Assembly: GCA_008360975.2 (NCBI GenBank)
Contig: CM039181.1
Coordinates: 6,618,380 to 6,682,379, forward strand
DNA length: 64,000 nucleotides
Origin: Lichenostomus cassidix
Lineage: Eukaryota; Chordata; Aves; Passeriformes; Meliphagidae
Direction of reading: 5' to 3'
Position 1 is the first letter of the stretch, and every line of letters begins with the position of its first letter. A model generated the notes under the pieces. That model had not been told where the DNA came from, did no database searches, and saw nothing but the letters and a program-made list of their open reading frames with translations. The translations under genes were made by a program, and so were the position numbers. Below, piece by piece: positions 24,469 through 36,799 of the stretch.

Positions 24469-24541
24469 CTGGGGAAACTGAGATGGAGAGAGCAAAGATG
24501 ATGAAGGGTTTAAAAAGAACAGATTGCTGCCTTGCTTGGAA

Positions 24542-24569
24542 GGGAGGGAGGGAGGCAGGGGGAAGGGGG
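24542..24569 (+). other. G-quadruplex motif
   Basis: Five runs of at least three G (24542, 24546, 24550, 24558 and 24565) with loops of one to five bases satisfy the standard four-run G4 rule. On the minus strand this is C-rich sequence lying about 75-100 bp upstream of the candidate exon's acceptor. Confidence 0.7.
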
Positions 24570-25829
24570 AAGGCTGGATGAAAAGCCCTGATGGAAGCAG
24601 AGACAAACCCGATTAGCACAGCCAGCCAAACAATCCCCCCCAAAATATTAATGCTTTCTCCAAAGAAGTTGACAGGGACATCAGACTGGTGGGGGGAAAT
24701 ATGCTTTAGGGCTGGAAAGCTGAAGGAGGCCACAAAAAATTCCAGCTGTAGTTTAGACATTGCCATACCCAAGTAGACACTGAATACAATTTGAGGACAT
24801 CCTCTAAATCAGTAAAGAAGACCACCACAAATATTTCTGTCGCTGTGTTATACAACACACTGTTGCTGTACCACAGGAAAGTACAATATTTTCATTCCAC
24901 CATTTCCCTTTCCTCCTTTTCCCCTCCCTTTGCACAGGAATTGTTTGCTGATTTGAAGGCATCAGAATGGTGATGACTTGCAAGTAGGGCTCAGCAACCT
25001 CATACTTGTCTAGCTGTGTGCCCACATTTTAAAAAAGACTGACTATATCTGGTGCAAATAGCTCTCAGGAGATGTATTATCCATTTAATTTCCCCTGCAG
25101 CCACTGAAACAGTACCAGCAGCAATACTGGCTGGGTGAGCCACCCAGCTGCATTTAAACTCTCCCAACATGAGCTGACTTCTAGTCTGTTCTGTCCAGTT
25201 CTGTCTGTTCTTATTCTTGCTGCTCTTGCTAAAGCTTGCAGAGCTTACTCTCCCACCAATAACCATCATGCTGGTGTTTCCTGAATTTCCTTGTCATGCG
25301 GAAATGTGCCAGAATAAACTGCAGTCTCACCATCCTGGACTCCTTGGAGCTTCCTCCAAATGGATGTCCATTCTACATCAAGGTACAAATTTTACCCCCA
25401 GACTCTTCTGACATGAAAAACCACTGAGAATCAGAAGTCTTACAATTTCAGGAAGTTGTTTCTGCTTGAACAGCAATGGGAAGCAACAATCAGACTTTAG
25501 GTTTTGGTTTTGTCAGCCCTCTGTCTTTCAGGGACTAAATCCTGCCCACAGGACTCAGTGGCCTCTCACAGCATGAACACACATGATCTGAACTCCTGCA
25601 AAGTTCATGTGCTTCAGAGCATTTCTTCAGACCACACTGGAGTTGTAAGTGCTCTCTTGCTCAAATGCTTTGCTTTATTACCCCTTGGAGCAAATAACTT
25701 TTAAACTACAGCAGAAAACACAAAACATGGCAGTTGAGGAAGGGAGAGAAAAGGGATATTTTCTGAATGCACAAAAAACCTGAGGCAGCAGGGATAACTT
25801 TGCTGGTTAACTTTCCATATGACAGTAAC
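24570..25829. other. No confident gene; noncoding
   Basis: A minus-strand open frame at 24452-24772 contains a hydrophobic stretch (INILGGIVWLAVLIGFVSAS) that could be membrane-spanning if expressed. No donor or start context supports it and I do not call it. The rest is ordinary noncoding sequence. Confidence 0.5.
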
Positions 25830-26280
25830 CACTGCCAAAGCAAACACATCGTAATGGAAGCAATTAAAATCTGTGTTCATTCACTCATTGTTGCTACTAT
25901 AGGTTAAGGTGGTTCATTAACTGATGTGCCAGTGCACAGTGTAATGCATCCCTCTTAGCTGTATTAATGGATCACAGAAGATAATGCTGACAGATGGAAA
26001 AGATGAGCTTTATAGGTCTGATAAAAATAAACAATAAATGCAGGCAGTGCTGAACTGGATTATCACAGTGCCACAGGAGTTGTGTAATGATGTTAGCACT
26101 GGCGCCTGCCTCAGAGCTGATGCTTCAGAATACTAACATTGAGCCACTTGATACGTGTTTGATGTCTAAACAAGTCACATCCTCTGCTGAGAGGAACAAA
26201 TTGCGATGGAGACTGGCTGCAGGGCTTCAAGTTTCAGATAAAAATCTGTCCAGAAGAATTCCATACAAATAATTACCCAA
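25830..26280. promoter_or_regulatory. Candidate conserved noncoding element
   Basis: Seen: ACATCGTAATGG, CACTCATTGTTGC, TGTATTAATGGATCAC, AGATAATGCTGACAG (GATA/TALE-like), AATAAACAATAAATG (FOX/SOX/HOX-like), GGATTATCACAG, CACTGGCGCC and GATACGTG. The density of AT-rich transcription-factor words and the few retained CpGs set it apart. Inference only; the open frame at 26087-26272 is not protein-like. Confidence 0.33.
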
Positions 26281-29200
26281 AATACTTTCTACTTTTAATC
26301 ATGTGAAATATGTGGTTGGACCCTTTTTTACTTCTTTTGTTGGTGTTTTTTTTAAGCATCCAAATAACTTGGTCCCTGCTCTAGTGCTAAAGCCTTGTCT
26401 AACATTTCGTGCTGGGAATGCAAAGCAGGGCACCAAGTACAGTAGTACAAATAACACTTTATTTACAGTTTCATGGCTTTCAGATTTCCTGTCTCCATAA
26501 TCACTTCCTACCAATTTCCTTCTGTTTTGTTTGAAATGGTAGTCTTTTCAAAGAAAGTGCCTAAAGAAACAACGCCTTTGTAAGGTTTGGATTAAATCAC
26601 GGAGGTTTTTATACTTCTTTTTCTGCATTTCCCAGTACCGGTTTTCTGCATTAACAGAGTTTGTGCTGTATGTCTGGATGGTTCAAACAGGATCATGATA
26701 AGAGAACTGCAAAAAGGCCAGCACTGAAGGGCCAAAGTCTCAGCTGGAGGAAGCTGGCACAGCTCCACTGATGTGCATCAGCTCCAAACCAGCAGCATTT
26801 GAAGAGCCAAATGTTTTAATGCTGGACATGAAAAACTTTCAAGCCCTACCATGACACTTGGAAAATTTGCTAATACTTGAGCACATGCAAAGCATTAAGA
26901 TAAAATCAAATATCTGTATTGTAGGAAGTAAATGAAAGAAACTACCACAGAAGTAGAGCTTCTATATAGGGAGATTGGCTTGATTTGAAATTAAATCCAC
27001 AGAGTATCTGACATATTTTTATCTTGTCTAGTGGTTTCAGTTGCCTAATGAGCAACATCTCCTACAGCTATATTTAGACTCCTCTACGTTATGCCAAGTT
27101 GGCTGACCAAAATGGGACAGATCCCAAATCCACTGTCACTTTTCAAAATGTAGCTAACAATTGAAAAAAAAAAAAAAAGAAAAAATCTGTGCAAAGACAT
27201 AACATTGAGTAGCATAAGTAGACTGTACCCCTAGTGTTACCTCCTTGTTCTATCCCAGGCCAAAATTACCTGTGTAAAAGGAAGGCATACACTCCACTTC
27301 CACAGCTGATGTCTGACCTTCCCCTTCCTCCAGAGCTCTGATTTCTCTCCTGGCCTTTCAGACCTTGAACATTACTCTTACTTCCAAAATCTGAAGGGAA
27401 AGGAACACCTGTCATTTAATTTATTATTGGACTATGTATAGAATTGTTTCATGAAAAACTACCTCACACATGTGCCACTGCTGCTGCTGCTGGTCAGGTT
27501 GCTTTCCTTTAAGGGGAGTGCTGACCAACCAAATATCACAAACAAACACCAAAGGTATGAATGCTGGAAATGTTTGCCACCTTCTCGCACTTTTCCAGGA
27601 ATGGATCTGTTGAATTTACTTTTTTTACTTACACTGCAAGTCAATAAGGGGCGACTTCTTTCAAGGCCAACAAAACCTGCTAGGGGTTCAAGTATCCATC
27701 CCATCAGCATCCTCCTGCAAGGACACTCACAGTATTAGTTCTCAGAAAATTCGACCATTGCCTCTGGGCAGAACTCCAGTGTCTCAGAGTGTGGCTTTTA
27801 CAATGCATAGTTCAGCTCTGCTTTCATTTTTCAAGTTGAGGGAAACCCTCAAAACCTCTTACTCTTTCCCTTCACTGAACATAAAAGCACAGTAGAGTAG
27901 ATTTCTTTGGCTCCACACCACCTTCTTCACCAATTAGCCATTTCCCAATACATAATACAACAGTAGTAGTAGGAGAAGATAATTCAAAAATTTTATCAAT
28001 ATAGAGAAAATCTGAAAGAAAGGAGGGAGTTGAGTTCTATGACTTTCCATTATCCTGAACTAAAATATGCTACAGTATTTCGACAGATACACTAACATTC
28101 ATTATTTTTCCCAGTGAGATGACACATCAGATGTTTACAGATACTGCACAGTCTAAATGTTTTATGATCTTCTAGAGAGGATATAAAGACACAGAAGAAA
28201 AGATTTGAACAGGAAAATGGATGTATTTTACAGCTTCTTTTACCAGTTCTTAAACCAACCCTTTTTACCTAAAAGTCATTCACATAAAAGGCTATTACGT
28301 TTTTTTTACATTAATTAAGAGAAGTAAATGTGATCAATGTGATTTTAGTGGAGAAAATCTGTTCATATTGCTCTCTTATTACACTTGTAGCTTTACTCGT
28401 CTCCTCTGTCTCAGTCAGACTGGCATACTGAAAATATCTGTTCCTCAAAGGATCATCATACAACATTCCCTCTTCAGATTCAACAATCCACATAGGACAC
28501 GGGGAAGGATTGTGAGCTCTCTTAAAGGTTTGTGTTCAATCTCCTGTTGACTGGCTCCAGGAGTTAGAGCAGAAGTGAGATCAGTTCTCTCTCATTGTAG
28601 TGATACATGGAAAGACTTTTCTGGAGAAGAGCTTAAATAGGGGCAGGACTGATCTCTTAGAGGTTTTTATCAGCCTCTGATGGTGCTTAGAACCTAAAAA
28701 AATAATTGGTTATGGCAATTTTAAAAACCCAAACAAAATCTACTCCATGCTAAAGTAGGTCTTGGTTATGAACTAGGAAGGTATTTTCTAGCTAAAGGAC
28801 ATAAAAGCTGAAGTTGTAAGAGAGACATGGAGCAAAAAAAGCATAGTTTGTGTGTTTTATGGGGAGAGAGAGCAAATATGGAGGCATTCCATGCTTCTTA
28901 TAACCACAAAGTTGTGGATTCCCTCCCCAGCTCTCAAGTTCACCAGCTGCACTGGTTTGTAATTGCAGTTCAATCAAGATGATAACAAAGTAATAGCACT
29001 CAGGAAATGACGCAGAGAAAGGAAAAATCAAGTGAAAAAGTAGTATCAGACATAACCTGAAATTTGAGCATCCTACTTCAATCAACTTCATATCCCAAGT
29101 AAGGGTGAGAGCTTAGCAAAGCTCTTTAAATATGCCTTTGATCTGTTCAGATGCCCAAGAGAGCCCAAGACCAAAAACCTGTCACCCAGGGGAGCTTTTG

Positions 29201-30093
29201 TCTAGAGAAAGGTGCTCTCCAGGTCCTCACTGAAGGATGAGAGGGGCAGAGGCTGAGTGGGAGGTGTTCTCCAGCTGTGGAGAGATGCAAACACTTCACT
29301 GCTGTCCTAATATTTCCCACCCCAGACCAGGCTGCAAGACAAACAAACAGGGTGTTGTTTCAACTCTCTCATTTGACATGGTCCAACACTACAAGAAGTG
29401 AAAGAAAACCTTAGCACTCCTCCCACCCCCTCCCTGGACCGATTGAGCTGTCACTGTCTGCAGAGAAAGTGATTGTTCAGTGCAAAACACATTTCTGCCT
29501 GATGCAAACGGGAAGTCTTGGAAAGTGGAGTTTCCTTTGTGCCTCCCCTGCAAGGAGAGGGAAAGGCAGCGAGGAGAGAGGCAGGAGGGAGGGAGGTGAG
29601 CACTGTGCACCATCAGCACTCCATGCTGCCCCAAAGGCAGTGAGCTGTGGCCTTGCCATGGGCTGGACAGCCTTGTGCAGGCAGTGACAGATATTTTCAG
29701 GGGGAAATGCTCAGAGGGAGCTGGAAGAAAGTGTTGGGGTGATGGAGTTTCAAAATCAGAGCTTTGCTAAGCAGCAGGTTGTAACCTTCGGTTAAAGTTT
29801 ATCTTGCAGATGTTGGTAGCTTAGCAACAAGGAGTTTTTCCATTTGTTTTGGACAAACAGAAGCAGCAGCATGAGGCATGTTGGAGTACAGATGTGCCAA
29901 AGCATTGGGGAGAAGCAGCAGGGAGCAGTGATTTGCAGCAGGGATGAGCAGGGATTCCCATCTCCAGCAATATGGGACTTCTCTTCACATGGCAATGAGA
30001 TTGCCAGGACATGGAAAGGATTTTCAAGATCCCATCTAGGGTAAAGTCACTCCCATTCAATTTTACTAATAGATGCTAAGGTTGGTAAAATTG
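26281..30093. other. No gene recognised; noncoding
   Basis: Includes an A-run at 27164-27178, continuing as an A-rich tract to 27185. Open frames of up to about 100 codons overlap on both strands near 27451-27738 and 29389-29687, without domains. A GAGGGAGGGAGG run lies near 29583. Confidence 0.55.
27164..27185 (+). repeat. Poly-A tract
   Basis: Fifteen A bases followed by GAAAAA. No retrocopy or SINE body was recognised upstream. Confidence 0.85.
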
Positions 30094-30312
30094 CATCTAA
30101 CCTAAAACTTTCAAAGGATCAGAAACATGGAAGTGAATGTTCACACCTTAAGAATTCCATTGGATTCAAATCTTCCAACCTGCCAGATTAAAACCTTCCA
30201 TAGCAATGATCCATGCCATCAACAACTGAAATTCTAGGACCAAACATCTTCACTTGAAGGGAAAACTTCCTTTCTTATACCCATTTGTGATTATTTTGCA
30301 GATCTAAGAAAG
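30094..30312 (+). repeat. Diverged direct repeat, copy 1
   Basis: About 220 bp aligning in the same orientation to 31901-32121, with most bases identical and a handful of substitutions and one- or two-base indels. Identical islands include CTTTCAAAGGATCAGAAACA and CACACCTTAAGAATTCCATT. Similarity starts at CATCTAACCT and fades shortly after GCAGATCTA. I do not recognise the unit as a known repeat family. Confidence 0.85.
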
Positions 30313-31900
30313 TTTTGTATACTAACAAAACTATTGTCAGTTTTAAAGATGTCCATGAAGTAAACTTAATGGAGTCAACTTCCTATTTTGAAGAATATCT
30401 CTGACTGCTAAAACTCACTTTAATTTGGGTGCAGAGTAATGTAATATATGAGGGGAAAGAACCCAAAAAAACCCCAAGTCATATATGCAAGTAGCAATTA
30501 GCTACTCTGCTGTCATAAAAACTGGGAATTTGCACCTTGGGGGATTTTTGTAGCATAACTGGACTATTGATCTCTGTCCCCTTTCAACATCTTTCCAGGC
30601 AGCAGTTTTCACTTTCAGCTCAGCACTGAAAATCAGCAATGAAGAAGCTGTCACCTCTCACCACATCACATCTTTCATTGGCTCCCTTGAGAACCTGCAC
30701 ACCCAGCCAGTATCTCCTTCTGTCCAAGTCAGGAAATATTCTGATGGCTGAATACCAGTGCATTTCACAAACTCTCAACAGATAAAGTACAGCAGCAGAA
30801 AGGGGAAATGCCCTAATTACTCACAGGTAATGATCTCAGGTTCTCACTGGACATTTACATCCCTCCCCTGTGCTAATGAATCCATTGTGCAGTAAGAGTT
30901 GAGCAACAGCAGAAAGCACACCATACACAGCTACTCTGATGTGCAGCATGTCACACTCTGCTCCAGTGAGTTTTCACCTCAAAAAGGTGAGAAGCCAAAA
31001 TTCTCCAGAGCTTTCCATTCAGCAGAACTGAAGGCAAGCAAAGCAGGGGTACCCTAAACCAGGAGATGCCTGGGGGGTCACTGCCTGCCCTCCATGCACC
31101 TGCCAGACCTCCAGTGAACACAGCAGAGCTCCACAGAGGGCAGCTTTCACCTTTAACACGAGGACATTCCTCTTAGACACTTTGAAAGGGAAGCAAACTG
31201 TGCAGAAACGCCCTGGGCAGCAGACAGATTTGTGCAAACAGCCCTCAGACCACAGGCTGACACAGGTCTTCCTGACACTGGCAGCACCACAGGGTCATTT
31301 GCACACATGGTCTGGGCCTGGCAGCACATTAAGGACTGAGGGTTTTGTTGCACTGCCACAAAAATCTTGTTTGGAAGTGTGCTTGAGCAAGCTCAGTTGT
31401 CAGTGTGGAAACTGATAGAACTGAGTGACTAGGAAAAGTAGACCCTCCTTCCTATGTAGTCTCCACACTGCCTTTCACTGTCTTGGAAAATACTGTTTGT
31501 TCTGCAAAAGACCATGGAAAGAGAATTAAGTGGACTTAGGACACCACTAAGATCAGCTTGGCAACTCCTAACATTCAAACATCTTGCAATGTCCCCTCCT
31601 AATCCAGGAGTCTGGTGAACATATTATGGGTTGGTAGTGCTGGGGGGCAGAGAAATGTGAAGTGTTGGTGTATTGCTGGTTTTAGTTTTACGTATTCAAC
31701 TTCTCTCTCTTAGACACACACACAAATACACATTTTTCACGATTTATGTGATATACAACAACATGAATTCTGTCAGGTTGCACAAACACTCACCCTAAGA
31801 AACCAAGTATTGCCACTACTTGCGTGAGCTCCCAATAAACAGAAGGTTCCAGCAGATCTACAGTGACACCTCACCCCCAAAAAAATTCAGTGTCCAACTT
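30313..31900. other. Spacer between the two direct-repeat copies
   Basis: About 1.6 kb of noncoding sequence with no gag, pol or other retroviral-type coding trace. It contains short overlapping open frames near 31019-31415 in a G+C-richer patch. Nothing explains the flanking duplication. Confidence 0.5.
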
Positions 31901-32121
31901 CATCTAACCTGAAACTTTCAAAGGATCAGAAACATGGAAGCAAATGTTCACACCTTAAGAATTCCATTGGATTCAAAACTTCCAACCTGTCAGATGAAAA
32001 TATTCCATAGCAATGATCTATTGCCATCAACAACGGAAATTTTCTGACCAAACTTGCTTTCTTGAAAGGAAAAGCTTGTTATCTTATACCCATTTGTGAT
32101 TGTTTTGCAGATCTACAAAAG
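31901..32121 (+). repeat. Diverged direct repeat, copy 2
   Basis: Second copy of the 30094-30312 unit, same orientation, about 1.8 kb downstream. Differences are spread evenly, which indicates an old duplication or two insertions of one family. Some 3' sequence next to GCAGATCTACAAAAGG weakly resembles copy 1. Confidence 0.85.
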
Positions 32122-33899
32122 GATTTCCACTTCCACAGCAAGGCCAAAACACCTTCATTACACAAAGCACAACCCAAAAAAGAGTCCCCAACATGATGAA
32201 AGGGAGAACTCTCACTAATCAGCACACTTTCTGGAAAATACAACCCAAACTACACGAATCGAAATCTAAATGCAATTCCAGACTCAATATTTGAAACTGA
32301 AAGTGATTCCTACAATTATAACTATTCCATCTTTAAAACAATAGCTTGAGTGAACAAGAGAAAGGGCATGGAATGAAATACAGAGAAATAGAAGAAGGAT
32401 TTCTGTGTCATAGTGAATCATGGATTTGTTGAATTCAGTAATATTCACAGGGTGAAAGAATCATTCCTCTTCCTGACCAGAAGCACTAGGCTCAGGTGAG
32501 CAAATACCTAGCAGAGGAAGCAGTCATTTAATTAGGAAAAGCTTAAAAAATTAGAAGAATCAGAGTCTCTCATAAAATTGGAAGTTATGGAGGACTGGAG
32601 GGGCAAAGCTCAGGTCATGTCCAAAGGCTCACAATTCAGGATTAAGAATAGGATTTTCTGCTGTTAGGCAGGGATGTGACAAACGAAGGTGACAGAGGAG
32701 TTGGAAGTTCATGTGAGGTTGGCCAAGAAAGAGAGAAACGTGAGCTAGAAATATGATGCAGATGTGAAAAGTGTGATGTAAGACCTGTTGAGGAGGATAT
32801 TTCCAGTACTGAATTACCAGTAAGTAGCAGTGGAAAGACTTATTTTGTACTGATGGCTGGAAGTCTACTCACCCCCTTCCAGACTGCCAGAGAGCTCTCT
32901 CTGCTCACCCCAAAATGCTCTGCTGCCACTCCCTGCTCCTGGAGCTGAGCTGCAGGGTCAGCCCTGCTGTGGCACCTCTGGCTAACCTGACTGAGTGGAC
33001 TGCATGGAACCTCCCTGCGGCCTCAGCCAGCAGCTCAGGAGCTGTGTTTAAGCTCCCACACTTGCCCTTGGACCCCACAGGAGTGGCATTATTGACCCTG
33101 ACCTGGGCTCTGACTTCTGGGCTTGACCTCAGAGCTGCCTCACAGCTATGGGTGTGTCTGGATGGCTGCATTTGACCCTGGTGGCTGCCAATGGATCTCC
33201 TCCTCTCCCTCTCCCTCTCCCTCTCCCTCTCCTTCTCCCTCTCCCGCCCTGCCCATCCTGCTCCCTGCCCTCACCCTTCATTCCCAACTCCCCTGCCCTT
33301 GCTGTGCCCAGGTTCAGGAGGACAGAGTCTCCCTGGAATCAAGTTCAGGGTGATGCAGGGCCAGCTTTGGCCAGCCAGGCAGCACCACGGCTGAGCCAGA
33401 GCACAACTGCCTCGCTAAATATCTCCAAGGTAAGCAGGCGGAAAAGGAACAAGCTGAACAAGCTGGCTGGGTTAGCATGAAAACAAACGGCATTTGGAAA
33501 TTAGACACAGATTTCTTACCACCAAAGGAGCCTGTGTCTTGAAAGGCCTGCTAATCAGTGCAGGGGGAACAGGAATGAGAGCTTTTAGATGGAGCTTGAG
33601 CAGCTCAGAGAAGAGATTATATGGCAGGGAGAGCAAGGGCCAGAGCCAAGCTCTTATTTGTGCAAGGCTCAGTGCATCCCTGGGGCTGGCAGCACACTGG
33701 GGATACCTGAGGAAACCAAACCTTGCCTTCTCGCTCATCTTTTCACTACAACCTTTGTGCCTTGTTTCCCTGCTTCCTTCCCTACACTGCATATTCCTGG
33801 CATTGTGATTCCACCACAGCTGGCGAAGGGGAAGAAGATAGAAGTCCCCACTTATCTTTTTGGTGAATTCCCCCTTTGTTTTAAACACTTCAATTTTTT
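32122..33899. other. No gene recognised; G+C-rich patch with hexamer repeat
   Basis: From about 32880 to 33480 the sequence is G+C-rich and carries overlapping open frames of 64-110 codons on both strands. They cross the CTCCCT repeat and have no domain, so they are unlikely to be genes. Confidence 0.5.
33197..33246 (+). repeat. (CTCCCT)n tandem hexamer repeat
   Basis: About seven units of CTCCCT with one substitution (CTTCTCCCT), ending at CTCCCGCCC. Peptides across it are Ser/Leu/Pro-rich low complexity. Confidence 0.9.
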
Positions 33900-34010
33900 T
33901 TTAAAATATTATTGCTACCATGCTCGTTTTAGGTGTGCCTGATTAATTCCTTGGTGTTTTACCTGGTGAATACTGAAGTTAATTACAGCCAGCCTGCTCA
34001 CTGCAATAGG
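33900..34010. promoter_or_regulatory. Small candidate conserved element
   Basis: CATGCTCGTTTTAGG, CCTGATTAATTCC and GAAGTTAATTACAGCC supply homeodomain-type words in a short AT-rich block. Called on composition and motifs only. Confidence 0.25.
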
Positions 34011-34689
34011 CCTTTTTCTCTGCACTGTTCTCTCACAGTGAGCTAAAGAGAAAGCCTGAGCCCATATTTGAAATCCTCATTCAAATACTGCATTCAGTCA
34101 AGCAGTTTAAAATTGCTTTTAGGGAGGGAGGAGAGAGGGAGGAGGCTTGGGGGGAATGTGGGTCTTGTGCTTGGTGACTGCTGCAAGCTGGAACAGCATG
34201 GAGAAGGAAGGGCCTGGTTTTTGATATTCATAGCAGGGAATTTAATTTAAGGCTGATGTGTTGCTGGTTGGAAATATGTATTAAACGCCCAGATGCAAGA
34301 GAAATGGGTACAGAAAACAGCAAAATAAATACAGGATATTGGCTCATCTATGCAGAGTGCTGATTTCCTAAAGCTGGCACATTGGGGATTCACTGCCTGC
34401 CCTGATTTTGTGTGTCACTGATTTGGCTGGGATCTAAACACAGAGCTTCACAGTTGCTGAACCACTGTCCCAGACCCAGCCAAGGCTGAGCACAAAGCAG
34501 GCCTGAACAAACCAGCAGGCAGACTACAAAGGAAAAGCAATTGTTCTGCTTAGCAGCAGCACTGTTTCTGCTATGCTTAGCATAGGAACAAGTTAATTTG
34601 GGAGCACAATCTTCTTAAGAGGAAGCTCTCCTCAGCCCAGCAGCCCCATGTTTCATGCAGTGTGCTGCCCTTTTCACCAGGGATGCTAC
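34011..34689. other. No gene recognised; noncoding
   Basis: A G-rich stretch at about 34121-34162 has several GGG runs, but some loops are longer than the usual G4 limit. Otherwise nothing stands out. Confidence 0.5.
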
Positions 34690-34990
34690 TCGCAATATAT
34701 TTTTTTACTACTCAAGTAGTATAAAAGCTTCTGATAAAAATCAGCTCTCTTAAACCTCTGGCTGGCATCTTGTTAAAAACTGACATCATGTTTGCCTGTC
34801 ATCATTGGCTCACGAGGAAGTTTCTGCCATGATTTAATAAGCAAGGAGAAGGATTTTACTGTTAAAACAAAACAATAAACTGCAATATCAAAACGCTCAG
34901 ATAATTTTTCTCCAGTGCCCTTTGTCTAAAGTATTTGGTCTTAATTGACCCTCCACAGAGGTAAAGATAGTTCATTGTGAATAAAAAACA
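34690..34990. promoter_or_regulatory. Candidate conserved noncoding element
   Basis: Seen: a near-palindrome TACTACTCAAGTAGTA near 34707, ATCATTGGCTCACGAGG, GATTTAATAAGC, AAAACAATAAACTGC, AAAACGCTCAGATAAT, CTTAATTGACC and TTCATTGTG. These are SOX/FOX/HOX-like words at high density in AT-rich DNA without an open frame. Inference: enhancer-like. Confidence 0.33.
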
Positions 34991-36799
34991 GGCCCAAAAA
35001 ATATAGAGCAGAGGCTCTAAATGCACATAAGCTGTCCACACACAGTTTACATGTTAATCCATATAAACAGAGGTGTGGAGACCATCAGTGCCCAGAAATG
35101 TCCCAAGACAGTCGAGCAGCTCAAGAGTCCAGAACAGAGCAGGGAGGAGGCAGCTGAGCACACAGACTCACCTTGCTGAGATTCACAGTGTCCAGCAGGG
35201 CCAAAGGAGCCTCAGGGTGAGCAAAGCCCCCTGGCATAGGGGGTGGAGGGGATTGTCCTGCCAGCAGCTCAGCACAGCCACCCCTGTCCCCTCTGTGCAG
35301 ACAGCTCTGGCAGGAAGGAAGAGGCACAACCTTGACTCTTCTTTGCTGTAGTGATCACCTTCAGGTGTTTTCACCTTTCCTGGGGGCAGCTAACATAAAT
35401 TAGAGCAATTTTCAACCCCCTCTGAGACATTCAGGGCACCCAGACTGGGCTGCCAGAGATGAACTCTGCACTTTTCACTCCCTGCTGGTTTTAGCTGTGC
35501 TCTCCTCAGCTGCATGAGCTGCTCCTTTGCTATCCATAGCAAGCTACCCCATAGCTGTGCACCACTTTGTTCTTCTGCATTTTTGTTAACAGCCTGCAAA
35601 ATGCCACAAAAAGAGGGCAAGCAGCCCCTTGGGCTCAGTGTTTCTCACCTGCCAGGGAGCAGGGGACACTGTGGGGGACACAGGGTGAGAGGAGGGCTAA
35701 ATTCCACTCTGGCCTCATTCAGCAGAGCCAAGGGCTGATGAAGACCCCCAGCCCAATCCCACCCTGGGTGCTGTGCAGGGAATGGGCAGTGCTGCCCTTC
35801 AGCCATGCCAGGACCATTCCTGAGCCATCAGCTGCTGTGGATGCAGCAGAGGCACCCAGCCCTGCTTGGGCACTCAGGGCATGAACAAAACCAGTGCTGG
35901 ATATAGCACCCTCATTCAAACAGCACTGCATTTTAGCACCAGAAATAGTATCTTTCTCTTTTTCTTTCTTTTTTTTTTTTTTTTCAGCGAAACTACTGGC
36001 AGAGAAAGATAGAACTTAGCATGAAAATAAGTATCAGAATAAGGCCCTAGCTGAATAGTCAGTACTCTGCATAATTCTCTCTTTTCATCCCCTCAGCCTA
36101 GATCCTCTCCAAATATTCAGATCAAAATTTGCAAAGTAGCTCCGGCATTTTGGCCATCAAAAGTAAAAGCTGGAACATTTGGATTCTGCCTCCATCATAT
36201 CCCTCTGCTTTGAATGAAATCAGCTCTCTGATTTTGCCATCAGGCTAATTATGAAGTCTCTGTCCCTTTCTCTCTCTCTCTCTGTCAAAGATCAAAGAGC
36301 TGAAAGAGATACATTTACTAGTAAAAAAGAAAAGAAATATCGTATTTTAAGGAATGCATTTAGTTCTCCTCTCTACTAATATTTTATACATGCAACATCT
36401 TACTTCACCTTCAGCGTATGAAAAAGCAGGTAAGGGGAAGGACAGGGAGAAAACCACAAGTCAGGATAAACTGTGGGATGATATTCCTGCCATTTAATGG
36501 CAAAAACCTGTTCCAAAGATCCCAGCATGCTTTACACAGAGTCTACATTTGAATGATGCATTGTTAGACAATGGAGAAGACCAGCAGAGAGAAGTAAGCC
36601 AAAACTACAAGTGAAAATTAAAAATTACAAGCAGAAATACAAAACAGGAGACAAATCCAACCACACAATTTTCATTTTAACTCTCTGGGCAGTACAGTAA
36701 CAAGGCCAGCATACACTCCAAGCAAAAGCAGTGGGAATAACCCTAAGAGCCATCTTTCTCAAATCACAGATGAATTCGAATGGGAAGAGGCACGCAACA
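34991..36799. other. No gene recognised; noncoding
   Basis: Overlapping open frames at about 35073-35931 on both strands lie in a G+C-richer patch and lack domains. A pyrimidine tract at 35951-35984 and a short (CT)n run near 36270-36284 are present. Confidence 0.55.
35951..35984 (+). repeat. Long pyrimidine/poly-T tract
   Basis: A C/T tract ending in 15 or more T bases is followed directly by CAG. This looks like an ideal 3' splice acceptor, but the next plus-strand frame from the AG closes within about 20 codons and no donor was evident. Best described as simple sequence. Confidence 0.75.

Noticed and set aside
24452..24772. Minus-strand frame with a hydrophobic membrane-like stretch
   Set aside because: No donor site or conserved context; hydrophobic runs arise easily from T-rich DNA. 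It shares only its 3' edge with the better exon candidate.
30094..32121. Direct repeats as LTRs of an endogenous retrovirus
   Set aside because: No gag/pol/env trace, primer-binding site or clear TG...CA ends; the spacer is too short and noncoding.
33148..33480. 110-codon open frame across the CTCCCT repeat
   Set aside because: Encodes low-complexity Pro/Leu/Ser sequence produced by the hexamer repeat.
35951..35987. Apparent ideal 3' splice acceptor (pyrimidine tract plus CAG)
   Set aside because: The frame after it closes within about 20 codons and no donor was found; simplest reading is a poly-T expansion.
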